Shown here in pieces: positions 31,685-43,785 of a stretch of 53,845 bases of DNA. How positions within the stretch are numbered: the stretch's first letter is position 1; the number at the start of each line of letters is the position of its first letter. The translations under genes and the position numbers were made by a program. The notes under the pieces are model-generated. The model did no database searches. It was not told the DNA's origin and saw only the letters and a program-made list of their open reading frames with translations. Source of the stretch: Phellopilus nigrolimitatus. Its lineage: Eukaryota > Basidiomycota > Agaricomycetes > Hymenochaetales > Hymenochaetaceae. Location of the stretch: NCBI GenBank assembly GCA_021029095.1, contig JAJOHG010000168.1:1-53845 (forward strand), read 5' to 3'.

Positions 31685-32660
31685 ATGAAGTCCTTCACCC
31701 TAGTCGCTCCTTTCATCCTCCTTTGCATCACCTCCGCCCGCGGCACGCCCCTCGGGAAGCGTGCCGATGTCCCGACGCAGACGCAGATCCTGCAGTACGC
31801 GCTCACGCTCGAGCACCTCGAAAGTGCCTTCTACTCCGAGCACCTCGCCAAGTTCGACGCAGGCGCGTTCGAGAACGCCGGCTTCAAGCCCTGGGTGCGC
31901 GGCCGCTTTGAGCAGATCTCCCAGCACGAGGCCGCGCACGTCGACCTCCTCAAAAGCGCGCTCGGAAACGACGCCGTCGCAGCCTGCACGTACAGCTTGT
32001 AAGCCGTCGGCCATCGATTCCTTATCCTGCATTCCGCCGTACTGACAACGCCGCAGCCCGGCCACGGACCCGAAGTCGTTCGTCGCGCTGTCGCAAGTCC
32101 TCGAGGGCGTCGGCACCTCCGCGTACCTCGGCGGCGCGCAGTACCTCAGCGCCGCGCAGTCCCTCCCCTCCCCGTCCGTCCTGACCACTGCCGGCTCCAT
32201 CCTCGCCACCGAGGCCCGCCACGCCGCGTGGGTCGCAGCCTCCGCGAACGGGGGCACGCCCTGGTCGGGACCTTTCGAGACCCCACTCGACCAGAACCAG
32301 GTGTACACGCTCGCCGCGTCCTTCATCACATCTTGCCCGTCCTCGAACCCCGCGCTGCCCTTCACGGCGTTCCCCGCGCTCACCGTCGCGGAGAACGGCG
32401 CACCCGTCGCGCCCGGCAAGTCCGCCAAGGTCGCGTACACGGACAACGGGAGCGGCGACCGCTACCTCGCGTTTATGTCGGGGCTCAACACGAAGTATGC
32501 CAAGATCGACGGGAACCAGCAGGTGACGATACCTGCGGGCCTGCAGGGCACCGTGTACGCTGTTGTGACCAGCAGCAACCAGGCCGTGACGGACGCGTCG
32601 ACGATCGCCGGTCCTGCCATTTTGTCTTTCCCCTTCCCCGCCAGTGCCTCAAACCCTTAG
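31685..32660 (+). CDS. Rds1-like secreted ferritin-fold protein, copy 3
   Basis: Two exons (31685-31998, 32057-32660) give 305 residues. Signal peptide and ferritin-like domain are nearly identical to copy 2. The C-terminal domain is distinct, with ENGAPVAPGKSAKVAYTDNG, LNTKYAKIDGNQQVT and SSNQAVTDASTIAG. Downstream DNA (32661 onward) is related to but clearly diverged from the flank of copies 1 and 2. Secreted, with probable metal-binding ligands conserved (LEHLESAFY, HEAAH, EARH). Role unknown beyond the Rds1/stress-response family. Confidence 0.87.
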
Positions 32661-32983
32661 TGCACCGAGCTTTCATTATTTTCGCCTATGCCACGTACTC
32701 GTCAACTTTATGATTATGCTCTCTGCTAGGAACCTCGTCTCTCGTAAAATGTCTGCAGATACCTTCGAAATTGTATCAGTCAAGAAAAAAGTGTTGACGA
32801 ATGCCATCCCATTGACGGCGGACGCGTCGCGTGAAAACGCGTCTCGTCACTTCCGTCACAGTCACATTCTAAGATATTAACAAATGAATTTTTTAGCAAG
32901 AGATACAAGAGTGACTACAGTTGTGGTTTCGCGCATGCCCTAGAACGTGGAACATTTGGTGGATTCGTTATTTTCATAACATT

Positions 32984-34691
32984 TTACACAGCATCTGCTA
33001 CCAGTCGCTCGGGATACTCAATGTACGCTCTCCAACATTCCACAAACGCTGCGAGCTCTGCACCCTCCACGACGCGATGATCCGCACTCCAGCTCACACC
33101 GACCTGCAGCCTCCTCTCTCCATTGCGTTCCTCGTCACGCACCCACCGCGCGCGCCCAATCGCAACGATCGCGACGCCGCCGCCAGGCACCAGCACGGGG
33201 TGCGCAAACTCCCCGCGCCCGAGCGCGCCGACGTTCGAGAGCGTGAGCGTCCCGCCCGCGCGCGGCATCTCCGCGGGGCCGAGCCCGCTGGGTGTGCGCC
33301 GCCCGAGCGCGGACACGTGCGCGAGCCGCGCGGCGAGCGCGTAGACCGAGTGCGTGTCGACGCGCTGCAGTGTGGGCGTGTACAGGCCCGTCGGCGTCGA
33401 GAGCGCGATGCTGATGTCTGCGTGCGGGCGGACGGTGAGCGTTGGCTTTTGTGAAGCGGAGCCTTCGGGCGAGGGGGTGATGGAGGAGCGGAAGAGGGGC
33501 CAATCGGTCATTGCTCGGGAGAGCGTCTTTAGGAGGAAGGGGAGGTATGTTAAGCGGGAGTACTTTGCTGTAGGCGGGACGTCTGGAGGCGAGGGTGCCG
33601 GGTGGATGGCGGAGGGATTGACGGACATTGGCTTGTCTTCTGGAGGGTTCAAAAGATAATGCTGAGGAATGTGTGTGTTGAGAAGCGGTAACATGTTGTG
33701 CAAGTTCGTTAAATCTAGGTATGTCGAGTACCTGCTAAAAGTATTAATATCAATCAAAATTACATTTGATACTTCGTCCTTACCCGAAATGCGGGATTTC
33801 AAGACTCTGGCGAAGGAAAATTATATCACGTTTTAATCGGTCAGGAAAGAAGACAGCTCAACAACATACCTTTGCCATTGCCTTCCACATAGCATGCCTT
33901 GTTCGGCCCAGTTCCACTACCACGTCGTTCTCCGGTGCCATTTGACTCGGAGACGAACTAGATGAGGCAGATCCGGAAGAGGCGCGCGACAAATAACTCT
34001 CCACATCCTTCTTCCCAATTCTTCCGCCTTTACCAGAGCCCGGTGCAAGAAGCGACAAGTCCACGCCGCTCTGCTTCGCAAAGTGGCGCACGGACGGGAG
34101 AGCGAGTACGTTTGATCCGTCAACCTTTAGTCGTTCAGCCTGAGCGCGGGGATCGAGAGGATGCAGACGACGTTCCGGTACCTCTTTGACTATCCCCTCT
34201 TGAGGTTCGAGTTCTTCGTACTTGCTTTCCGTCGGAGCCGGCTCGCTCTTTTGCAGAGGTAGTTGATCTGAATAGCCCTCGCCGGCGTCCTCGGAAGACT
34301 CGTCTTCCACTTCGATCAGACAGAGGTTCGACCCGACCTTCGCGACCTCTCCTTCTTTCACAAGCAGCTCCGTCACGACGCCTTCAAACGGACTGGTGAT
34401 CTCCACGCTCGCCTTGTCGCTCTGGACCTCGCAGAGAGGGTCGAATACCTGTACAGCGCTCGACGGCTTCACACTCCTGCACGAAACATAAGCAACAGCC
34501 TCTGCAATGAACGACGTGTTTACGCACCATTTGATGACCTCGCATTCCGTGATTCCTTCGCCAATGTCCGCGAGCTTGAACGGCTGTACGAGCTTGCGCG
34601 CCGCCCACGCTGACGAGCGGTGGAGATGTCGAGCGAGAACCGGGCGCCGCAGCAGAAGCCGTCGCAAAGGGCGGACGACGAAGGCTGACAT
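32984..34691 (-). CDS. DBT: Lipoamide acyltransferase E2 of branched-chain 2-oxoacid dehydrogenase
   Basis: Four exons (34528-34691, 33870-34476, 33784-33806, 32984-33731) give 513 residues. An Arg-rich mitochondrial presequence (about 1-30) is followed by a lipoyl domain (FKLADIGEGITECEVIKW, lipoyl Lys about 76 in EVQSDKASVEI), a peripheral subunit-binding domain (ALPSVRHFAKQSGVDLSLL, GKGGRIGKKDV) and the acyltransferase domain beginning IPHFGYSTYLDLTNL. The active-site motif reads SADHRVVEGAELAAF: the catalytic His is present, but the usual Asp of HRxxDG is Glu. It transfers acyl groups from the branched-chain E1 to CoA in the mitochondrial matrix (Val/Leu/Ile breakdown). One 23-base microexon encodes SLEIPHFG. 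Its lipoyl cofactor comes through the pathway of the transferase at 41617-42435. Confidence 0.93.
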
Positions 34692-37041
34692 CGCGGAACG
34701 TGTGGTTGCAGCTCAAGATAGTTGTTTGCCATGCTCCGTACCGACAACATGTTAAGTGTGTGCACTATGAGGCACGTGGATGGTCTGGAGGGCCGGGTGT
34801 GCGCCGATCACTCAATTATGTAAGTTAGCAGATTGGAATTGAAGAGAGGAGCCGGAGCAAAAGAATTTTTGTTTTTCGGTGAGCCCAAGCTTAGAGGGTT
34901 GGTGCAGGAACACAATACAAAGAGTGGTTGCTCGTGAAATTGATCAAAAAAAAAAAGTAAGTTGCGAGTGAATTTGTTCAGGTATTCATGGCAAAGTGTT
35001 GAGAGTCCCCTTGGATTGAATTAGTGCGGGTTAAGTAGAGGTCAAAGTTCCATGTACAAATAGACTATAATACATAGAGCTGTGCAAGTTTACTGCGGGC
35101 AAAGAGGGCGGGAACTCCATGGTCAGACTGAATTTAAGAGTTGAAATGAATCGGTAAACCAAATGCAGGGCGTAACATTGGCAGATTCGCTATCGAAATT
35201 CAAAGCAACCAATTCACCACGAAGTCCGTTCATCTCGAGCTTGATTCCTAGAGTTCGCTGCGACATATCGTGGTATTCCTGAAGGATAGGCAAGTCTTCT
35301 AGCAATTACCCACGGACTTCTACGCACACGAGTGTACGGATACAACGTGCTTCAAGAATTCCTGCTAGCTAGAAGTCATTTGAATGCGTAAGAACTGGAT
35401 AGATGGCGCAGTGAGAGCTAGAGTTTTTGCATTGATTATGAATAAGGTTGGCACAGCCGGGTCAGCGATCCCTCGTGCGAAAAAAACAATAAACAACGAA
35501 GGCGAAACGATAGAGATTGCATTTCGCGCGATGTTTAGCGTGTGATCAAGAAATGATCTCTTCTGCACGGCGGTAGGCGTGGCGGCGAGTAATGGCATTA
35601 CGCCAAGGGCCAGGCCTGAATATGGCTCTTTATTAACTCGCTAGATGACACTCGGCAACGTCAGCTCATAAACTTGACCTTAGTTACGTACCCAATGGCT
35701 TTGGTAGGGCTCCAATCTGACGCCCAGCTCCAGCGCTGATGTACTGCCAAGATGCACAAGACAATAATAGCCTATTCACTGGCACCTAATACGACCCAGG
35801 GCGAGAACCGCAGGGCGAAAATCACGGTGCAAAACGGCATGAGAACGAACCGTATGCTTCGACCCAAGCCCGTGGATAAAATTGACGTAGATCGTAGGTA
35901 GAGTATCCAGCCGAGTGGTGGCTACTGTGGCTTTTGGTGCGCAGAGGCCTAGCACCGCCCTTCCGACTGCGCAGATCTAGGATGTAATAGTTTTAGCATG
36001 AGAGGTTTCCGGACTTGGAGAGGCCCGGCACCACTGGTTCGCAAGCTCCTCGGATTCTAAATAAATAGTAAATTTGAAGACATCCAGTTGATCACACCAT
36101 GTATACGGTTACGACATTTCGTTAGCGGCTTTGTTGAATAATCTTTTAAACCCAAGAGATAAATAGCTTACAATTTCGCGTGGACAAAGCACTCCCAGGA
36201 TCAAAAGAGATGTTATGTAAGGCCTGTGCAGACGGCCAACACATTGCACTTAGATGAAAACATCCCGAGAGAAGTGCGACAGCACGGATAACTTCAATGC
36301 GCAGTAGAACGTGCACGACATTATGTGGATGGAGATGAAACAGAAAAACTTCGCGGTTGAAATCGGTGCAGATGAAAAAAGAACCGTCGCTCCTCTCGGC
36401 TAAATAAATACTGACGCCTATTTGGGCTCCTTTTTCTCAACCGCCAGGATCGCTGTACCCGAGCATTTCAAACCAAGCACTACGGTCAAAGGAGTTTCGG
36501 GACGTACAGGAGACGATACAACTACATCATGTTCCGTCCTTCGGACCTACCGGTAACGCGAATCGTCTCGTGGAGATACCGGAACTGAATGAGGCTCAAG
36601 GCTCGGAGCTGCAGCGGGCTCGTATTCATCACATGGTCAGCAACGAACAAGCGTCTTTTTGTCATCTCGGACGCCAGTAGCATGCATTAACTATCCGGTA
36701 TCCGGACTACGCTTTTGTTGCATAGCTTAGCAAAGTTCAAAAATCGTGCCTGGCAGCTGCTCAATTTCTGTCCTCTCCGCGCAGTTGGCCGCAGCGGGCA
36801 TAATTCATGAGCGGGCTCGTAAAGACGTGGACTGTGCCTTACGAAGCCGTTCCTGTCCTGCCCTAGAGCTTATGCAGCTCATGGCGCGCATTTCGCGCCG
36901 CCTCTTCGTCGGCTTGGAACGGCTTGAAACTAAGTGAGACCACTTCGATCTAAAGACAGTCTTGGTCCAGATTGCTTCCGCTCCATGCCGTTAAGAGGAA
37001 CGCAACCTGTTATATTTATACAGCCCGGATCTTCAGGCGTG
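34692..37041. other. Long intergenic region
   Basis: About 2.3 kb of near-even base composition without a supported gene. Short frames at 35123-35305 and 35365-35598 (minus) lack family features and splice partners. Confidence 0.5.
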
Positions 37042-37048
37042 TATAAAA
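37042..37048 (+). promoter_or_regulatory. TATA box of the small four-exon gene
   Basis: TATAAAA about 100 bases before the start at 37145. Confidence 0.55.
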
Positions 37049-37144
37049 TGACCCCTTCGTCTGCACCTATTGCCCATCAGCAATTGTCAACGTCTCATAA
37101 CAGAATTATACTTATCAACGCACTACGAACTTTCTCTCATCATA

Positions 37145-37569
37145 ATGTTCAATTTGAATATCTCGTCGCACTTATCGCGTCCCTCGAGCCAGAAGGTCAG
37201 TGCTCGTCCGCTTCACGCAATGATTATCTGCTAATATTTATATTCTGTAGGCGCCATCTACGCGCTCGTCGTCATCGTTGAAATCGTCGCTTTCGAGTTT
37301 TCAACGCACTTGCAAGCTGGACCTGGTAAGCATTGCTCTACATCGTGCTCAACACTATTTCTGATCTTCTTAACAGAAACGTCAAGACTCGAATATGTCT
37401 CAAACCACGCTGGCAAGCTCATCCTTCGGCTGCGTGAGTACTCATATTTCCCATCTATGATTTTCATTTTCGTCGTTGTACTTATGCACGTATACTTGCT
37501 TAGGCTGAAGACATAGATGATGACAACCTTGCTTGGGGCCCTGTGTCACGAAAGGGGTCTACCCGATAG
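37145..37569 (+). CDS. Small four-exon protein with acidic-NLAWG motif (unknown)
   Basis: Four exons (37145-37195, 37251-37325, 37377-37433, 37504-37569), all joined in phase 0 at good GT/AG sites, give 82 residues: MFNLNISSHLSRPSS at the start, a Ser-rich middle (RSSSSLKSSLSSFQ), then QTTLASSSFGC and the end DIDDDNLAWGPVSRKGSTR. No signal peptide or known domain. The D-D-D-N-L-A-W-G motif near the end is echoed as EENMAWG in the small gene at 40280-40826, also phase 0 and TATA-driven. Individual exons are too short for a simple frame search; support is the consistent phase, the TATA box and the shared motif. Function unknown. Confidence 0.5.
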
Positions 37570-40215
37570 TCTTGTCTTATACACTACAGGATACCCATTG
37601 AAGAATATTAATATACCATTGTAATACGCCTTTTCATCCTCCTTTGCCTTTCTTCGCTACTTCACGCACCGAACATTTGTGGTATCGATGGCCCGCGCCA
37701 ATTATACATGTATGTATTTGCCAGGAATGAGTCTTATTTGATAATCAAGCACGAGCCATGTGCGTTATCAGGTTTGGAAACTGGCGCTGAGAAAACAGAG
37801 CAACGGTATAAAGATGTGAAAGGCACAAAAGCCAGCGTAAAATCGGAACTTGGAGGCGGGCGATTGGATATCGAGCTCACTGCAATAAAACCGACTCTTC
37901 GATGATAATTGATTGTAGAGGTTGCGACACAAGGAGCGGTGCGCATATTTGCGGGCATCGTTTAAATAAGCTTCCTGATGTTCATCCAGATGGACAGTAA
38001 TTTTACCTTCGATCGACATCTGATTCATACTGCGCTGATTTGAGTTCTTGAGAGTTGCGAAAGGTTTGCACATCATGGTTTTAGCCGCAGATCCGTGGAC
38101 ATCTACCCACTATGAGCGTTGAGCTAGGCCGAGAAAGTAGGGTTTCAGATGTCTAAGCAAAATATAACATCTTCGAGCCAAACCGTGTTACTTATTTTAC
38201 CCAGGCTATGACTGGTGGATTGGAATGCGTACGCGATCGAGCCGCCGACGTCAGCGGAGTTCGCAGTGATGCAGAGACAAGAGTGATTTTTCACGAGTTC
38301 CAGAAGCATGGTCAGGAGCAATGAGTGATTCCAGATTGAGCGACCTCTGTGCAGTTTACTTTAGTACTAGTTATCTGTACGGTACAGGCCATTTGACACA
38401 TTCGATAGATGATACTCGACTCAACATTGATAGTTGTTCGAGTTAAATCGGCCTATGGTCCGCGACGATGATGGCGAAGCTGACAAACGAGTCGAATAGC
38501 ATGGCGTGGAATATTAGACAGAATGGAGGTCATTAGTTTTACTCGTCTTCTGAGACGATCTTTTAGTAGGAACGGCAGAGATGCGCGCCATAAGAAAAGA
38601 TCATACAGGTCTTAAGTCCAGGCTGCAAGACACTCCAGAAATCGGTTTTGATTCACAGAAGTTTACGAGATGATGTGACGAATGCATCCCGAGAGCTCAG
38701 TTGAATGCTTTGACGAATCGCTGTTTCGCATACGTAGGTGGAACTTCGATGCAGCCATAAGAATAGCTTGTAAATCTTCAAGAGAAAAACCGAAGGTTCA
38801 AGATACTGACTAAGGTTGAGGTTTTCGCGGAGCATCCAGTGTCTTTGTTCTGAGTCTGAAGAAGTCGCGTTGAGTATGTTGGGGGCAACCTGAACGCGGA
38901 ACTTGCCGAGACTGCGTCAATCGCTTCCCGCTAGCTGGCAAACAGAACCTGTTTGCTGTCCACCTTCCACCGAACACGACGCGCTCATAATGGCTGCAGC
39001 CTGGTCAAGAAAGGGAGAGGGCTAATGTGCCCTTGATTCAAGATCCGAGCACCTCGTGAAATCTGGATAGAACCAATTAGCGGAAGCGGAGACGGGAATA
39101 TACATGACTCCGAGACGACCTTACTTGGTCTTTTCTTCACTGGACCAAGGCGCTCATGGTCGCATTCTGTACCTTTCGCAAACGTCTTTTTTGAAGGAGA
39201 AGCGAAGAGTAGCGAAAAACACAAACCGCTGAGTCATCCGAGTTAAGTTTTTTCATCGCATGTGGTTTCCAGAACTATTCTTTGAACAAAACTTAACATC
39301 CACAGCATTTCTCCGACCTCTGCAGCCGTTCGATCGTGAAATGTATAACTGTCATCGAAGACCTTTCGATCCAAAGACAAGGCATACAGTCTAGTACGAT
39401 TTTGAGTCTAGTACGATTCTGAGTCTAAGGATATTGTCATATGGGCACTTTAGAGGCACAGGACTGGGCGCGGAGAGAGCAATTCCCGGTGGTAGGTCAG
39501 CATACGTATTCAGTTGTTTTGGATCAGCGAGTAGCTTACAGCTTCCCCGCGTGACGCCCTCAGATTCACGTGGAACTCGTTCATGTTCAGGTAAGACCAG
39601 AATACTGCGCTGATTGCATCATGACGGTGTACGTTGCGGTGCCAGCATGTTGAGCGTGCGTGAAGGCAGTGTGCGAACGGCACTTCTAAATGCGTCCTCA
39701 GCTCAGCGCCTCTCGCCGAGATGACGGCTCTAGCTTTCATTCCTCTCCGTTTACTCTAGCCTCTAGCGGCTTGTGGCGAATATCCATTAGTATCTATACC
39801 GCAGTGAAGAGTTATTGATTCGGTTTCATGATTGTCTTCCGTGTACTCAATAGTCCCGTATGGCTGACCCCATTAACCTTGAAGCCGGAGGGCCGGACAT
39901 AACTGGGTCACCTGGAATCTCTTCTTGGTACCACTAAGTATATGTATAGGTTTGATCACGGCATGCTTGCTCCGATTGACCGTTAGCAGCGAAGCGCGCG
40001 GGGAGCCATTGGTTGCGCTTCGCGCCAGAGGCTGTATTTATACCGCTAATCTCGGTGCGTTCTTCGCCCCCATTGCGCTGTCCGCAGCCCTGCAGCGTAG
40101 CGTGCACGACCATTTTTGAGTTCGTGCAGCGCCTTCCATCTTTCGACTACAGAAAACGAACGACTATTTTCTTTTCCTTCTTTCGAGACCTCGAGGCCTC
40201 CTGATTCCTGACGAA
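37570..40215. other. Long intergenic region
   Basis: About 2.6 kb without a supported gene. A minus-strand frame at 39541-39740 ends at a good GTAAGC donor (LNMNEFHVNLRASRGEA) and could be an isolated exon, but no partner was found. Confidence 0.45.
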
Positions 40216-40223
40216 TATATAAA
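40216..40223 (+). promoter_or_regulatory. TATA box of the small three-exon gene
   Basis: TATATAAA 64 bases upstream of the start at 40280, followed by pyrimidine/CATTCC repeats of a typical fungal leader. Confidence 0.6.
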
Positions 40224-40279
40224 CCACTGCCATTCCACTCCTTTCATTCCTTTCACAAGCATCCAGCAACTCCAGGATC

Positions 40280-40826
40280 ATGCCATTCGAGAACTATCAA
40301 CGTCAAACACACAGGACGTCTACGGTATGTGTGTGCTGTGCTGTCTGCCCTCAAAATTGCTTGCTACATAGCCATACCACAGCGCTATCGCAAATACTCG
40401 ACTGATCACTACGGCCTCCCCCACGATCTTCATGTCTCACCCTCACCTCGCAATGTCTTCAAATCGATTCGAAACGGCTTATGTCGTATATTGGGCATAG
40501 TAAGTTTTCTGCCTCTCCTATCATCGTTAGAGGCTCAAGGTTTGTAGTCACGTTTAAAACACCACCAAAACGCAAGTGTCGATAGCTTGGCCTACGCTGG
40601 TAGCGACGATTCAGTGCGTACACAACCTTCCCGCCGAGATCAGCACTCATTACTCTTTTTGATACAGTTTGAGGCTGAGTCGATGGACGAGGAAAACATG
40701 GCTTGGGGAAGGCCGCCTAAACGCTCGAAACGATCGAAGCGCAGGAGCCAGCACATGGACAAGGAAAGCATCGAGAACCAGGACCCCCAAAGCCCAGACA
40801 CCGCATTATGTCGACTTTGGATCTGA
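40280..40826 (+). CDS. Small basic three-exon protein with acidic-NMAWG motif (unknown)
   Basis: Three exons (40280-40324, 40383-40499, 40668-40826), all in phase 0, give 106 residues: MPFENYQRQTHRTST, then RYRKYSTDHYGLPHDLHV with NVFKSIRNGLCRILGI, then FEAESMDEENMAWGRPPKRS, a KRSKRSKRR basic cluster (nuclear-localisation-like) and the end TALCRLWI. Sites are GTATGT/CAG and GTAAGT/CAG. It shares a D/E-rich N-x-AWG motif followed by basic residues with the gene at 37145-37569. No signal peptide or known domain. Product and role unknown; the motif plus basic tail suggests a small nuclear or RNA/DNA-associated protein, as inference only. Confidence 0.5.
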
Positions 40827-41616
40827 GCGCTTTCTTTCTTTCTTTGTCTAACATATACCTTCTGGTTGACGTGTATCAATATTCTCAGCGCATTTGAACA
40901 GATGTAAAAAATAGTCATTCTTTAAGAAGAGCTCGCGGGTGTGCCTTGTTTAACCGACTGAAAACCCTTCAGTCGCTTCAAGAGTTCACGCAAGTTATGG
41001 TTATGGCAAAGAAGGTGTATTGTATACAGGAAGCACCAATAGCGCCCTTTCCTAAAATCCAGAGTAAACCGCACGTCACGAGAAAGTCTCGTACGAGCAA
41101 TGGAATCGTGTACATATTCTTTATGAGTTGTCATCCGTCTCACGCAGCATGCACGGGTAGGCCAGACAAGCCTGCGAGTGGTCTGTAATTCAAGAACACG
41201 GAGCAGCGACCCCAAACTCTGATCATTTGGAGATTGATTCTCCCTTTTGATTCGCGAAGCCTACGCAGCGCCCGCAAGTAATAGAACAGGCACAGAATAC
41301 CGCAATCGAAATGCCTAATGGACCGCGAAGATCAAGACCGATATTGCCAGAGAGCGGATCCACCGTGAAGCATGTGGACGCAGGCGAAAGAGCGGTCATT
41401 GCAAAGAAGAGGTTTCTGCGAAGGGATCCGAATGCAGCACATGCGGGAACACGATGTATTATATGAGCAGAAGCACCCAGGAACGTTCCGTTTCGTCATT
41501 GCAAAGGAGACAGAGAGAGTTGCTGGGGAATAGGCGAGGTTCAAATCATTGCAATCAAGACTAATTGCATGAAGTTCATTGTATGCTTGGAGAAGTTCAA
41601 GAATGCGCGCTGGGAA
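40827..41616. other. Intergenic region
   Basis: No supported gene. Convergent end of the small gene and the minus-strand transferase. Confidence 0.5.
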
Positions 41617-42435
41617 TTACAACAAAGGTCCAGAGGGTCGTGGATTGTTGATTTCCAGTATTCGAGCCTCCTCCTCGAGCTTCAAAATTGCATCCGAAAC
41701 TTCGTCGCTGTCGTTTAGATCGAGCTTCTCCATGTCTCTCCCCATGAGACGCCCAAATGTGTCCACCATGCCTGGTATTTCACTGGCGACACTGACATCT
41801 GCTTCTGCAACGGTCTTGCTCCTCCCAGCGATCGAGCCTGCTTTTACATCCGCCAGCCCACACGCTACGACCGTATCGAACCAAGCGAGAGGTTCGCGTG
41901 TTATGTTGAGCGCGAACCCGTGAGTCGTGAGCCGATGGCGCACCTGCACACCGATGCTCGAGATTTTCGTCTTCGCGCCGCGCCCGTCGCCGTCGTCAAG
42001 GAAGACGCCAGTGTGTTCAGATGGTGCGTGCACGATACCGTGCGTATCACGCAGATGATCCTGGATCGTCCGCTGGAGGCGGCAGATGTAATCGCGGATA
42101 GACATCGCCGGCGCGGTACGTCCGAGGTCGAGGAGCGGGTACCCGACGAGCTGACCTGGACCGTGGTAGGTGAGTTCGCCCCCTCGCTGCGTGCTCTCAA
42201 AATCCGCCCCCATCCGCCGTAATCGTGCGCGTTCATCGCGCACCTCGTCTTCGAGTTGACGTCTGCCTGCCGTGAAAACCGGCCGGTGTTGGAGGAGCAA
42301 CAAATAGTCGCGGTGCTTGCCAGTCGCACGTCGACGAGCCAGCTGGGCTCCGTGAACAAAGTTTTGAAGCGCTAGAGTTGGTGCATACGGCAATGGCGAA
42401 GCAAAGAAATGGTAGAAAATCGGTGGTAAGCTCAT
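41617..42435 (-). CDS. LIP2: Lipoyl(octanoyl) transferase, LipB family
   Basis: Uninterrupted frame of 272 residues. LipB hallmarks are present: RGGELTYHGPGQLVGYPLLD (residues about 84-103), a TGVFL segment where the substrate pocket lies, KISSIGVQVRHRLTTHGFAL (conserved Lys about 157) and VACGLADVKAGSI with the catalytic Cys about 192. It moves octanoyl from acyl carrier protein to the lipoyl domains of 2-oxoacid dehydrogenases and glycine cleavage H protein in mitochondria; lipoyl synthase then adds sulfur. The start MSLPPIFYHF is the first ATG giving normal family length. No presequence is obvious. A client-type protein, the branched-chain E2, is encoded 7 kb away. Confidence 0.93.
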   Translation of the reverse strand: MSLPPIFYHFFASPLPYAPTLALQNFVHGAQLARRRATGKHRDYLLLLQHRPVFTAGRRQLEDEVRDERARLRRMGADFESTQRGGELTYHGPGQLVGYPLLDLGRTAPAMSIRDYICRLQRTIQDHLRDTHGIVHAPSEHTGVFLDDGDGRGAKTKISSIGVQVRHRLTTHGFALNITREPLAWFDTVVACGLADVKAGSIAGRSKTVAEADVSVASEIPGMVDTFGRLMGRDMEKLDLNDSDEVSDAILKLEEEARILEINNPRPSGPLL

Positions 42436-43785
42436 GGTGTTGTTAAGCAAGAAGAGTGAAATCCGACTGCTCGGTCCGCCACCGAGTCCCACGAGTCGCA
42501 CAACTTGACTTCCAGCCACGACCATGGTCTGACCCACATGTATTCTGCTTGCTTCACCTATCAAGACTAAATTCGTGCAGACTAAATTCATGAATGACTC
42601 TTTGGCATCATGCAATATTCTAAGTCTGACGATGAACCCTCTCTTTCGGGGAAAAGGTACGTCGTTTTCAATCTCTTCGGCGGCTGGGAAGTGATTGCTT
42701 AGAATATTTTATCTACAGGCATGATGAATCCTACGGCAAACGTTATCCCTGACGATGGATGCGAAGAAAGCAACACAACGAAATCTACACGGCCGATTGA
42801 CATATGTCCCGATAAAATTGTCTTGAATCTCTGGTAACTTGAGCTCTTGTGAATCATTCCCCTTTACCCGTCTTCGAGTTACTTAAGCTCGTTCTTGCTT
42901 GCCCAATTGATTGTGCAAGATACATTGATGAGCGTACATCTTGTGAATGTTTACTCCAAAACTTGCTTAAAGTTGCAAATGCTAATGTACTTTATCACCG
43001 TTTATTAGGCTGCTCGTGCGTATGGATATTGTCTCGCTCCCTCTGTTAATCATACCTTTATTTCTGATCGGCTCCGCGAGACTTGGAAGAACCATATCCA
43101 TGGATCTTATTCTTGTCCTTCCGCTGACTCTACACTCGTCGGTCTCTCCCATTCCAAGGACTTGGATCATTATGGGTCTCATGGACAACACGATTGAGGG
43201 ATTCCAGGCTAGCCGTGGCTTCTTCTTCTTGTCTCATGGTTATATTTTTAGTCCACGAAGGAATTGCACTCCCAAACAGAAATCTCGACAACTTGCGATT
43301 ATCACTTTATTTGCTACGATTTTTATTCTCATTGTCTAGAGGATTTCAGTCGACCAAAATGAGGTCGTTTTGGGCTGAATTGTTCCGAAGAGTCCGGGCA
43401 ATGTCGCAGTACTGCAGGTTGTAAGTTTATGTAGTTACCACATGTACTACGTACTTCCGATACCTGTCCTGCATCACACTTTGCATGTGCAGCTGCAAGC
43501 TCCGAAAGACCGTTCTAACTAGAAACGGCTCCCAACCTCCGGCTTTTGACCGGTGAGATCCCAGTACTTCTATGTGGGGTTGTCGCATCTCTCGAGTCGC
43601 TCTGCCGACTCTTCGATCCTGACAACTGTTCTTCTTTGCGCCCAAACCCGTCATACACATGGCTTTTCCCTGAACAATCTTGTTGACATCCCTGGTAAGT
43701 AGCTCGTCACATGATATGGCGCAATATCCTGACAACCTTGAGCTCCATACGCGATACGGGGTTCTGCAGCTTGTCAACCTCCGCC
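42436..43785. other. Intergenic region with tiny spliced frames
   Basis: No convincing gene. From 42610 a plus-strand ATG joins, over a GTACG/CAG intron (about 42657-42719), to a 26-residue frame with two GKR sites. Another ATG at 42631 joins to a 47-residue frame ending CPDKIVLNLW. The hydrophobic frame at 43016-43339 has no family features. The right end is the promoter of the transporter. Confidence 0.35.

Noticed and set aside
43016..43339. Hydrophobic 107-codon frame
   Set aside because: No start context, family similarity or splice partners; probably chance in AT-rich spacer before the transporter.
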